64,000 nt of DNA, from assembly GCA_017979445.1 (NCBI GenBank), contig CM030716.1:10539974-10603973 (forward strand), given 5' to 3'. The position numbers and the translations under genes are program-made. Under the pieces are notes generated by a model. It ran no database searches, had not been told where the DNA came from, and was given only the letters and a program-made list of their open reading frames with translations. This DNA is from Akebia trifoliata (lineage: Eukaryota; Streptophyta; Magnoliopsida; Ranunculales; Lardizabalaceae). The first letter of the stretch is position 1, and each line of letters starts with the position of its first letter. Positions 25,001 through 33,489 of the stretch are shown here, one piece after another.

Positions 25001-28000
25001 CTTGTTAGACCAAGGTAGCCTTACAATTTCTTTAATCGACTCAATTTGCCAAGCTCAGGAGGAATTGGTCCTTCAAGATGATTACTTTCCAAGATCCTGC
25101 AAAAGCCAACTTGAATTGGTAATCATGATAAGACTTGATACATTCTTCTAGCCCACCAAGATTTTAGTTCATATCTTACAGGTTTTCAAGCGTAGTGATG
25201 TTTCCAATTTCCTTCGGGATTGATCCACTGATACGGCTTCCCATAATGGTCCTGAATTGTACAAACAATTTAAATAATGGACTCCTCCTTATAGTTTGAT
25301 TAGTAGCTGAATTGAAGAGCTTACAGAGTGACAAGAGGGAGCGAAGCCCAACTTTTGGGGATGGACCCACTGATATAGTTGTTGACGAGGTCTCTGTTTA
25401 ACAAAAGAAGCATTCAAATGGTCGTTAGAGGGGAATTTATAATAAGTTACAACTAAAATTCAGTGAATAGACCCATGAAATTGAAGAATTCCATGTTAAC
25501 TAATCTGTTATTATATGTAAGATGGACTTGAACCCATGACCTCAAAGTTGCTTTGCAATGTTTTAATTGAATTTTGATACCAACCTGACCAATACACGAA
25601 GAGTAATGATTTTCGGACTCCCCCACGTGGCATACTATCTTGATGTGGGATGTGTTAGAACCATAGATCTTTTTTTTCTTGGGATACACAACTGCACATA
25701 TGTATGGGGATGTGAAGATGTGTATCCCAAGACATAAATTCCATGATTCTAGCACATGCCACATCAGGAGTATTTTAAGTATGTCACGTGGGGGAGTCAG
25801 ATTATTATGACCAAAGGCACTTAATCTCTAAGACTTGTGATAATCTAACTCCGCCATACTCTCTTGATATGGCATGTGCATAGAATCATAGATTTTTCCT
25901 CGGGATACACATGTGTACATCCCCATAAATATATGAACTTGTATCCCAAGAAAAAAAAATCTATGGTTCTATGCACATGCCATGTCAGGAGAGTTTGGGG
26001 GAGTATGTTAGAGGGGGGAGTAAGAAAATCATTATTCAATCTCTAATTTTCTACCATGCTCGGTGGTTTTAAAACTCATAAGAGACCGAGACACCTGAGC
26101 CGTCTCGGTATCGCCCAACAACGAGATGGACAAACATACATTTTAGGATTCATAGCGTCTCGCGCGATGAACGAGACGTCTCAAATGAGATATTGAAAAT
26201 CTCGTCCAAGATTTATGAGACAATGCCAACTTCCTATATTCTTAACTCACGATTTAGTTGCGCTTAAAGACTAAACCCAAGCTTTCCTACATGCCAAATG
26301 CTAGTCCATGATCAACACATTCTTTGGGGTCAGGAGTTGAATTGAAGTGCGACAACTAACTCAGCTATGGGTCCATTGATGCAAGACAACGTCTCGCATC
26401 TCATTGAGGCCACAACAACCTAACGCAGTTTGGTCCAATCTTGTTCTTTCGGAGGGAGAATTTGTTGGGCTGAAGCACACATAATCACAAAACTAGTAGT
26501 GGGTAGCCAAAATGGTAGACCACTTACATTTCTTGTAGATATCGAAGCTTGGAGAATTCTTCCGGTAGAACTCCTGTTAAATTGAGACGTCTAAGCTGAC
26601 TGAAGATTTAATGAATGGAATTTGAGGGGAAAAAAAACAAAGAAGCAAAGAAAGATTAGAAATAATAATAGGGAAAAAATATCAATGTAAGAAAAATAAA
26701 AATAGGCAACATGGTTTCAAATACGTACTATATTATTTTACAATGCTTTGAAATTGAAAAATTACTAGAGGGTTTAATATTTTAATATTTGAAAAAAGAA
26801 TCTATTTTTTAAAAATTATCAAAAAACAAATTAAGTTGTTGGACAGCCAGCATTTTAGTAAGTCATTGGACTAACCAGTGTTTTAATCATTTAGAGGGTA
26901 TTTTTGGTAAATCAATGTAATTGAACACATTAAAACACTGGACTTTCTAACGGCTTAATTCGTTTTTGGTGATTTTTCAAAAAAACGATTCTTTTTTGTA
27001 AATTAAAAAAATTTAACATTGATTTTAAAGTTATGACTGTTACAATTAGGGTCATCAATGGATGCTTATTGTTTTGAATACAGGAATATCCGAATCCGAT
27101 TCTGAAAATTTGATAAAAATTTAATCAAATAAAATAATATATATTATATATTATTTTGAATCGGATTCGAAATGTTAATATCCGAATCCATATCCGATAA
27201 GGATTTGAATAAAACTATCTGAATTCGAATCCGATATCCCAAATTTTCAGATAATATCCGATTTTGGGAATTCAATTCGATTCGGATTCGAATTTTAGAC
27301 TATCCATTGATACCCCTAGTTACAATCAGCTCCATTGGATCCAATACCAAGATCCGTACCCTATATTATCGGAATGGACATTGGGTCAACCTGATCCATT
27401 GACAGCCATTCTCACACACAACACATCCTGTGCAGAGAGTTGCTTAAATAAGAAGAAAAATAAAATGAAAATGTAAAAGAAAGAAAGGTCATATACATAC
27501 ATGTTCGTGATATGGCAAACACTGAAATTATTGTGAGAACAATCGCAGCTAACATTGGTAAGGGCTATGCGAGCTATGGTCCTGTTTGAACCTTTACCAC
27601 CATTGCAAAAATTTTCATCGACATTCCAATATGTATTATTTAATTTGGTAGATATTTCCCGAAGAGCTTGCACTGTAAGAAAACAATGTAAGTGGTTAAC
27701 ATGCATTCCTTAATGTAGCAAAGATGATAATTGCTATAATTTATACCTATTTACATTTCGTTTTAAAGAGAAATGTGGTCTCACTTAGGGAGACCTTTTT
27801 TTTTCAATAACAACAACAAAACCTTATCTGAAATATTTGGAGTCAACTAAATGGATGACGTTACTCCCTTTCGTCATCCATCCCTTTCACTGTGTTCAAA
27901 GTCAAGTTTTTATTATTATTGAGAGTGGATGTTTCATATCTTATTTACGATCTCCATATAAGTTCTTTTGGGGTAATCTGCCACTCTTTTGGGATCCTAA

Positions 28001-30893
28001 AGTTAAATATTTTCTAAAATTGTGGTTATAATAGACTTTTATTGAACATGCCAAAACCATCTCAATCAACTTTCTTTTTATCCATCGTTTATGAGAGTTA
28101 TTCTTATGTTTTTCTTGAATACTGTTGAGTACATGTGCATTTGGCTCGTTATAATATGAGAACTGATAAAATGACTCCCCCACGTAGCATACTCAATCAA
28201 CTCCCCTAACATACTCCTTAGAATACACAACTGCACATCTATGATTCTAACACATGTCATGTCACGAGGAGTCGATTGAGTATGCCATGTGGAGGAGTCA
28301 TGTTATCACGATTCTTATAATATCAACTACTCAAAACATTATAGCACTTGTTCAAGTAAGTTCAGCAGTTGTTTACAATTATGATTAGGTTTATATAAAA
28401 TCCTAAACAAAAAGAAACAAATCTAGAAAAAAAAAAAGAGTCAAATAAAAATGAGGGCTTTTATTGGCACCCCAACTTCTACTTATTCTCAATTATTCAA
28501 TTATTTTATTTATTTTAATTGGGGTGTAATAAGGAAAATTTGGGGTGCCAATAACAGCTCTCTAATTATACACCAAAGCCCCTTAGAGGCATGACCATCT
28601 TGAGAGACTCCCTATACTTTCAAAATGATGACATGCCCCCTTGACCTTGGTCTTCTCTTATAAACTAATGAAAATAATTTGAATACTTTTATAACTCTTA
28701 ATTTTTGGATAGAGAAGATTGTTAGGTTTTCGTGACTATAACTATTCTAATTTCAACCGCTCGAACTCGAATTGTGGGAATCATTGAAATACTTCGTATC
28801 AACAAATACTTGATATTCTCATTCAATGAACATTCTCAACATTATGTCTTCAAGAGAACTTGAACCTCCATCATCTCCACATGTCTACCATTTACCATCA
28901 AGGCTTTCAAAAGTCCATTAACTCCATACTTTACAAGGGTTTGTACATTTTAGCAAGATGTTATAGATAAGGGCATTTAGGTCATTTTACGTTAGTAAAA
29001 AAAGATGAGACAAAGGTCAAGGGGTATGTCATCAGTATTCCAAAAGGAGGAATCTCAAATACCAACTTCGTGACTTTATTGTCTAAATCACTAAAACCTT
29101 AAAAAAGATGACAAGGACCTTTTCCTCTTTAACTTTTTAACTATTGTGTCACCTTCCCACGTGTCACTATCTCATCCATTTGCAGGATATTTTGTACAAG
29201 CGACGGTGGATCCTATATACGTACGGTACCACACCTATATACATATGGTACCACGAATTCCTCGAAAGAGTAATAATAAAACTTTAAACGTAAATGAACA
29301 CTTGAACTCATGGAACATCAACGGTTAGATTTGTGTATGACTTTGCTAATCTCCATACATAATATACACATTATCATATCCCATGCTTGTGATGTGAGTA
29401 GGGGGTGCAACTTGGTTCGGTTTGAGGTCAAATTGGAATCGAACCGACATAGGTGGGTTCCACTAAATAAGAATCAGAACCAAACCAACCCAAACCAAAT
29501 TAAAGTTGATTTGATTTGGTTCGATTCAACGGATTGCAAATATTTTATAAATTATAAGTAAGATTTTTTAATGAAAAAATAAACATAAAATTTCATATAG
29601 TAAATCACAAATCTATCCATAAAAAATCATTAGTTTATCCATAAAATATCACTAATCTATGTACTATCTCTTAAAGTAATTCATAATAATTATTATATGG
29701 GAAATGTTCAACAACAAACATTTTGGTAAAACATTTTTCAAAACATGGGTTAGAGGTTTTGGAATGGGCTGATTTTTGGTGAGGATGATCTCCAAGATGA
29801 GGAGATCATCATCACCAAAAATCAGCCCATTCCAAAACTTCTAACCCCATCAAAAATGATTTACAAAAAATTGACGATCCACAATTTTTCAACTTGTAAA
29901 CTGGGGCTAGAAGTTTTGGAATGGGCTGATTTTTGGTGAAGATGATCTCCTCACCGTAGAGATCATCCTCACCAAAAATCAGCCCATTCCAAAACCTCTA
30001 ACCCATGTTTTGGAAAACGTTTTGCCAAAATATTTGTTGCTGAACGGGACCCTTATTATATACATATATATTTATTTATTACATAGGGGTTCGATTCTCG
30101 GTTTGGTTCGGTTCTATACAAGCTTGATCCAAGAATCGAACCAAATTCATCGATTCTCCATTTTCATAACTCGAAATCAAATCGCAACTTGTTCCAAACC
30201 AAACCAAACCACCCCAAAGCTATCGGTTTGATTCGGTTCTCGGTTTGAACCGGACCAAGTTGCACCCCTAGATGTGAGGGTATGCATATGGTGTCAACTA
30301 TCAAAAATCGTCCGAGTCATCTAGGCTCGGAGATGACTCAGGCGAGTCAAACGGGCTTCAGAATATGGATGACCCTCTCAAGGTCCATGTGTCATTGAAT
30401 CTATAATAAAGTCCCAAAAAGTGACACGTGACTTATCTTTCCATCCTTGAGTGGGCTTATCTACTAACGAGAATCACGAGAATGAGAATTTGTGTCCTTT
30501 TATACTAAAATTTGAAATTATTCAAATAAAATAGAGAAATTTCAGAGATTCCATTAAAGATTTAACATTTCAGCCAAAAAAAATAAAAAATAAAAATTAC
30601 TAGACAAGATTTGGATAGATCGAAGCATCAAATCTCAAAGATATATCAAAGAAAAGTGAGAGCTTAATTTAATTTTTATGGGTAATTAAGTGGACTTGAA
30701 CCCACGACCTCAAAGTTGTTGTGCAATATTATGAGTCAATCCAGCTGAGATTCAGAGCTTAATTACCTTCTTCATCTAGTAGAAGCTGAGCTTCAGATCT
30801 AAACACTCCAAAGCAATTAAACTGAAGAAGGACAAGAACAAGAACAAGAAGTGCCAAAACCTTCTTTGAGATTAAGAGAAGAACTGATTCCAT
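16074..30893 (-). CDS. LRR-malectin receptor-like Ser/Thr kinase (LRR-VIII-2 type), 24 exons
   Basis: A plasma-membrane receptor kinase: extracellular LRRs and a malectin domain, one transmembrane helix, and a cytosolic kinase. Exons, 5' to 3': 30767-30893, 27501-27672, 26528-26599, 25325-25393, 25180-25251, 25025-25096, 24627-24698, 24332-24403, 24170-24241, 24015-24086, 23834-23908, 23528-23599, 23347-23412, 23177-23236, 22861-22899, 22733-22782, 21857-22221, 20954-21149, 20745-20879, 20424-20542, 19663-19873, 19321-19558, 16607-16757, 16074-16361. Every intron is GT-AG, all phases agree, and the total is 2937 bp, i.e. 978 aa plus stop. Start: the first ATG after a CT-rich leader, followed by a signal peptide. 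Order and wording match the Arabidopsis At1g53430/At1g53440/At1g07650 group, though the C-terminal tail after the kinase is shorter than usual (family about 1000-1030 aa). The ligand is unknown. I did each junction by hand; cDNA would confirm. Confidence 0.92.
16758..19320 (-). other. Receptor kinase intron 22 (2.56 kb) with LINE tail
   Basis: Between kinase exons 22 and 23. Holds the LINE fragment at about 16990-17390. At 18440-18520 the phrase GGCTTAAGCCTC occurs repeatedly, and 18720-18910 contains GGCCCA-rich stretches; both look repeat-derived but are not classified. The minus frame at 18719-18961 is not a gene. Confidence 0.7.
16990..17390 (-). mobile_element. LINE (non-LTR) reverse transcriptase C-terminal fragment
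   Basis: On the minus strand, broken frames read about [11 protein letters not shown], then a piece like [30 protein letters not shown], and [13 protein letters not shown] followed by [14 protein letters not shown]. These follow the usual C-terminal order in plant L1-like reverse transcriptases (the LRWFGHV motif, then the basic RGRPK-KSW segment). Stops and frameshifts make it dead. It sits inside intron 22 in the same orientation as the gene. Confidence 0.55.
20590..20690 (-). mobile_element. tRNA-derived SINE-like fragment
   Basis: On the minus strand: ATGGTATCAGAGTGC, then GGTCACGGGTTCGATTC (a B-box-like GGTTCGATTC) and a GGGGGAGTGTTG tail. It lies in intron 19 (20543-20744) and makes up half of it. 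Alternative: a copia 5' fragment, because TGGTATCAGAG is also the usual copia primer-binding site. Confidence 0.4.
20954..22221 (-). other. Receptor kinase exons 17-18: malectin domain
   Basis: Residues about 412-598. Starts [19 protein letters not shown], with [41 protein letters not shown] and [11 protein letters not shown], then [16 protein letters not shown] and [12 protein letters not shown]...[12 protein letters not shown]. This is a malectin-type carbohydrate-binding-like fold common to this receptor group. Exon 17 is 365 bp and exon 18 is 196 bp. The upstream short exons 15 (22861-22899) and 16 (22733-22782, with a CLRKNLPC cysteine pair) link it to the LRRs. Confidence 0.9.
21236..21721. 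mobile_element. Foldback element with ~150-bp terminal inverted repeats
   Basis: The left arm (ACCAAAATGGTGCACTATTC...) pairs with the reverse complement of the right arm (AACAAAACGGTGAACTATTC...) over about 150 bp, including the shared GTTTTATAAAACA at both inner ends. There is no coding sequence. It sits in intron 17 (21150-21856). Superfamily unknown; no target duplication was recognised. Confidence 0.7.
22967..23103. mobile_element. MITE (family with TACCTCATAT/GACCTCATAT ends)
   Basis: AAGATTGGACCTCATATCGC at the left is mirrored by GCGATATGAGGTCCAATCTT at the right; the inner arms continue with TGACATGAAAGTG and CACTTTCATGTCA. Length 137 bp, in intron 14. A second copy is at 24474-24598. 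Confidence 0.8.
24474..24598. mobile_element. MITE, second copy of the CCTCATAT family
   Basis: GCTGGAGTGAC...GATTGTACCTCATAT on the left mirrors ATATGAGGTACAATC...GTCACTTCAGC on the right. Length 125 bp, in intron 7 of the receptor kinase. It shares the ACCATAGATGC centre with the copy at 22967-23103. Confidence 0.8.
25495..25592 (-). mobile_element. tRNA-derived SINE fragment
   Basis: Minus strand: ATTGCAAAGCAACTTTGAG, then GTCATGGGTTCAAGTCC, a good RNA polymerase III B box. Similar to the copy at 30668-30760. In intron 3 of the receptor kinase. A weak A box is further upstream. Confidence 0.5.
25616..25798. mobile_element. MITE with GACTCCCCCACGTG ends
   Basis: GACTCCCCCACGTGGCATAC at the left mirrors GTATGTCACGTGGGGGAGTC at the right; the inner arms include ACCATAGATC and a GTATCCCAAG pair. 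Length 183 bp, in intron 3. Relatives are at 25847-26010 and 28164-28308. Confidence 0.8.
25847..26010. mobile_element. MITE, relative of the GACTCCCCC family
   Basis: A long hairpin: GGCATGTGCATAGAATCATAG pairs with CTATGGTTCTATGCACATGCC; the outer ends are AACTCCGCCATACTCTC and GAGAGTTTGGGGGAGTATGTT. About 160 bp, in intron 3, about 50 bp from the previous element. Confidence 0.75.
27047..27318. mobile_element. hAT MITE with perfect 8-bp target duplication
   Basis: Ends TAGGGTCATCAATGGA and TCCATTGATACCCCTA are inverted repeats. The element is flanked on both sides by GTTACAAT (27039-27046 and 27319-27326), an exact 8-bp target duplication, as in hAT transposons. The body repeats ATCCGAATCC/GGATTCGAAT motifs. 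Length 272 bp, in intron 2. The small open frame at 27264 is inside it and is not a gene. Confidence 0.88.
28164..28308. mobile_element. MITE, GACTCCCCC family
   Basis: TGATAAAATGACTCCCCCAC at the left mirrors the right end, which reads GGAGGAGTCATGTTATCA; the arms go on with CATACTCAATCAACTCC against GGAGTCGATTGAGTATG. Length 145 bp, in intron 1. Shorter inner part than the copy at 25616-25798. Confidence 0.75.
28453..28562. mobile_element. Short MITE with GAGGGCTTTTATTGGCACC ends
   Basis: GAGGGCTTTTATTGGCACC at the left mirrors GGTGCCAATAACAGCTCTC at the right. 110 bp, in intron 1. The GAGGGCT-type end suggests a Mutator-like origin, but no target duplication was seen. Confidence 0.65.
29399..30270. 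mobile_element. hAT MITE with perfect 8-bp target duplication, host of a nested element
   Basis: Ends TAGGGGGTGCAACTTGG and CCAAGTTGCACCCCTA are inverted repeats. The flanks are GATGTGAG on both sides (29391-29398 and 30271-30278), an exact 8-bp duplication typical of hAT. The subterminal arms (GGTTCGGTT/AACCGAACC-like) also pair. The 872 bp include the foldback element 29699-30052, so the original hAT MITE was about 510 bp. It lies in intron 1 of the receptor kinase. Confidence 0.9.
29699..30052. mobile_element. Foldback element of the 53-63 kb family, with 9-bp target duplication
   Basis: Starts GGGAAATGTTC and ends GAACGGGACCC, with the AACAAACATTTTGG/CCAAAATATTTGTT subterminal pair. It contains the family's two hairpin modules (GGGCTGATTTTTGGTGA...TCACCAAAAATCAGCCC). 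The flanks are TTATTATAT at 29690-29698 and 30053-30061, an exact 9-bp target duplication, which points to the Mutator superfamily. 354 bp, non-coding. Nested in the hAT MITE. Confidence 0.9.
30668..30760 (-). mobile_element. tRNA-derived SINE fragment beside the exon 1 splice donor
   Basis: Minus strand: AGCTGGATTGACTC (A-box-like), CAACTTTGAG, then GTCGTGGGTTCAAGTCC (B box). Same family as 25495-25592. It begins about 6-10 bp downstream of the donor of exon 1 (30766), so it is almost flush with the exon. Confidence 0.55.
30767..30893 (-). other. Receptor kinase exon 1: signal peptide
   Basis: Encodes residues 1-42. [11 protein letters not shown] is followed by a Leu/Val-rich hydrophobic core ([12 protein letters not shown]) and a likely cleavage site near SEAQ (about residue 35). 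The ATG context AAAAAATGG is good. The donor follows GAAG at 30766. On the 5' side the minus strand has a CT-rich leader with a (GA)n tract at about 30971-30990 on the plus strand, typical of a plant 5' UTR. Confidence 0.88.
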
Positions 30894-31020
30894 TTTTTCT
30901 TCAAATCCTCCAATGTTTGATCGAAAAGGCTCTTTTGAACACTGAGACTACTTTAAGAACCCAAAGACAGATCTGAGAGAGAGAGAGAGAAGCTTTACTG
31001 TTTAGGCAGACTTATGTGCT

Positions 31021-32227
31021 CTACATGGTGGGAAACTTGTTATTTAGTCGATTATTCCATACTAGGGCCGGCTGAAGCATATAGGGCCTTAGGCAAGTTG
31101 TCTGAGGCCTCACTTTCGGAGAACGCCACCAATTTTTTTTATATTCAAGGTTGCCTTGAAATTTCTACCCAAGCTTTTTAATTTTTTATACTCTATCTGA
31201 GACTTGACAGAGAGAGACTCTAAAAAGCAAAAAAAAGGAAGAGAGAAATTTAACAATGCAACTTTCTTTGGGTTTTGGGCCGATTTTTGCTTTCTTTAAT
31301 CCTAATTTAGCCATGAGTTTTGGGTCGTTGAGTAGTCCACTTGGTAAAATTTTCTTTTCTTAATTGTCTGTCAACCTAATCTCACATGACAATCTGACAA
31401 CACTACATGCCAAACTCAATTCACTACCTAACGTGACAAGTTTGAGAATTGTACATGTATGTTGCTCAAGATACACAATTCCCTCGAGATACACTTTTTT
31501 ATGGGGAAGTGCATCCATATATCCCGAGAAGTGCAGATTTACGATTCTTTAACCTGTCACATCAGGATAGTCGATTGAGTTTTCTACATGGGATAGTCAA
31601 ATTATGAAATACTTAAATTAATTTTTTTATTTTTTCATTTTCTTCACATAGGTTTTTCAACTGTGATTCCAATTATTTTAGATGATTTTTTTTTATCGTG
31701 ACCAAGTTTTATTTGTTGTCGAGCTCATCAATTTTTATTATAAAGTTTTACAATTTGTTTTTTAAAAATGTCGAATTCAGACAATAAAAATGTTAAACCC
31801 AAAAATAAAAAGTGGTGAGCTCGAAGTTGGTGAAACCAACCCCTTTTCGTTGTTCGAGTTTTTTTGGCTAAAATACATGGAAAGATCGACTAAAAACTTA
31901 GCATAACGACTCGTGTAAATAATTTCAAACCAAAAGAACCATCATTGAGCGATTTTCATCCAAAAACTAAGTAAAAAAACATTGAAAAAAAAATCTTAAC
32001 TCTTTACATACATCTTCAAAATACTTGAAAACCCTTTGAAAATAGCTTCTCATTCCTTCTCAAATCCTTTCCGTTGGAATGAAGTCTCCAAACTCGATTA
32101 ATAAGATGTTAGAAATCCAATTTTTTTGGACAAAAATAGTGAGTTTGAATGGTAAGGACAGTTTCCACATTTAAATTGTAAGAGATGTATGAAGTGGGAT
32201 TTATGAGCTGATTAGAAATAAATAAAG
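31021..32227. other. Upstream flank of the receptor kinase
   Basis: Should hold the promoter; no TATA box or other element could be assigned with confidence. At 31064-31130 a CTAGGGCCGGCTGAAGC... stretch resembles one end of a hAT-type repeat. At 31440-31600 there is a degenerate relative of the GACTCCCCC MITE family (GATACACAATTCC...ACCTGTCACATCAGG). The remainder shows no gene. Confidence 0.4.
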
Positions 32228-33489
32228 TGTAAATACCCCATTTTTGCCTAGGCCGAGTCTTAGAGTATTAAGAAACTTCCGAGAATGGGCTTAACCCAAG
32301 GTATTTTTCAAAAAGTTTTAAAATCCATCTTTCAAGTAACCACATGGCCCGAAGTCCATCTTAAGAGAGAATTTTAAGCCTGGCCGAATCTTACCTTTGG
32401 TCAAGCCATTTTTAATCTTGGAATGACTTCACCCACGCCAAGGGCAAGTTTTGATATGACTAAACCTTAATTTCAGCTAGACCATTTTTTTATAGCTTGG
32501 TTGAACTTAGGTTCAATCAATTTTGTTGGGCAATAATAACTCATTTGTATTCGAATTTTTCAAGGGAAATGACTCCCTTATCCTTCCCTTAAGAAATTCT
32601 TCATTTTTTATCTTATTATCTTTACATTAATTCTTTAATATTCTTACCATCTTGTTCGTCAGGTAATTTTCCAAATATTCTAATTAGGACTCTTGGTCAA
32701 GATTGGTCCCCACATAAGTGTTATTATCTCCCTAACCTCATCCTGTTTAGCTTAAATTGAGGTAAGTTACACTTGTGCTCATTAATCCTACCTCTATTCT
32801 ATAAGATTTCCTATGATTCAAGGTAATTTGACCACCTTCAAAGGATTATGATTATTCTATCTACCCTAAAAAATTTCCTAGAATTTGTGCACAAGGACTA
32901 GACCACTACGGTTGTTAGAGAATTACTTAGGTTAAATGTCTAGAAAGTCCAAAAACCAACCACATAATTGCATACCATATAGTTTGATTCTCTCTAATTA
33001 GACTTAAGATAAAGGTCCTAGGACCATTTTAGTCTCCATCAAGAATTCTCTAGGACTATTGAGCTTTTACTAATTTATCCCTTCATCATCTTGATTGATG
33101 AAACCCATGGGTGAATAAAAAACCAACAAGGCCAATGAGAAGATGTAATTGAGATCTTTCATTGAGGTTTTAATGCAAATATTGAGAACTCTAGGATTTA
33201 TGACAAATTTATCCCTAAAGGTTTTCCCAAATCCTATAAATAGGACCTCCCAATTAAGGGTAAAAAAAATGAGGGGCTTAAGCGATCCAAAATTCTTTTC
33301 AATCCATATTCAAAGTGCCTACCAAAACTCTACCAAAATCCCATACTACCTTCCCAAGAAGCTTAAACCAAAAAGAAGATGAAGAAAATGAAAGAAGAAA
33401 CTAAGGTGGAGAGTAGTTCTAGTTCCTTGTAATAACCCATTCATATCCCTTACTTCTATTTAGTCTCCTATTTTTCAAATTCAAGCACC
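32228..33489 (+). mobile_element. 5' part of another long LTR, interrupted by the next one
   Basis: Starts TGTAAATACCCCATTTTTGC, very like the start of the next LTR (TGTAAACACCCTATTTTTGC at 33490) and of the copy at 46663. I infer that the long element at 33490 inserted into, or next to, this related LTR. No coding sequence; the 77-codon frame at 33149 is inside it. Confidence 0.45.

Larger units (their letters stand above)
23177..27672 (-). other. Receptor kinase exons 2-14: LRR ectodomain
   Basis: Exon 2 (residues 43-99) is the LRR cap with NVSCDCS and CHITN. Exons 3-14 (to residue 381) are mostly 72 bp, one leucine-rich repeat each, all in phase 2, so exons could be lost or gained without a frameshift. 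Readable repeats include [94 protein letters not shown] and [12 protein letters not shown]. Exon 11 is 75 bp (one extra codon); exons 4, 13 and 14 are 69, 66 and 60 bp. The frame is intact throughout. Confidence 0.9.
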
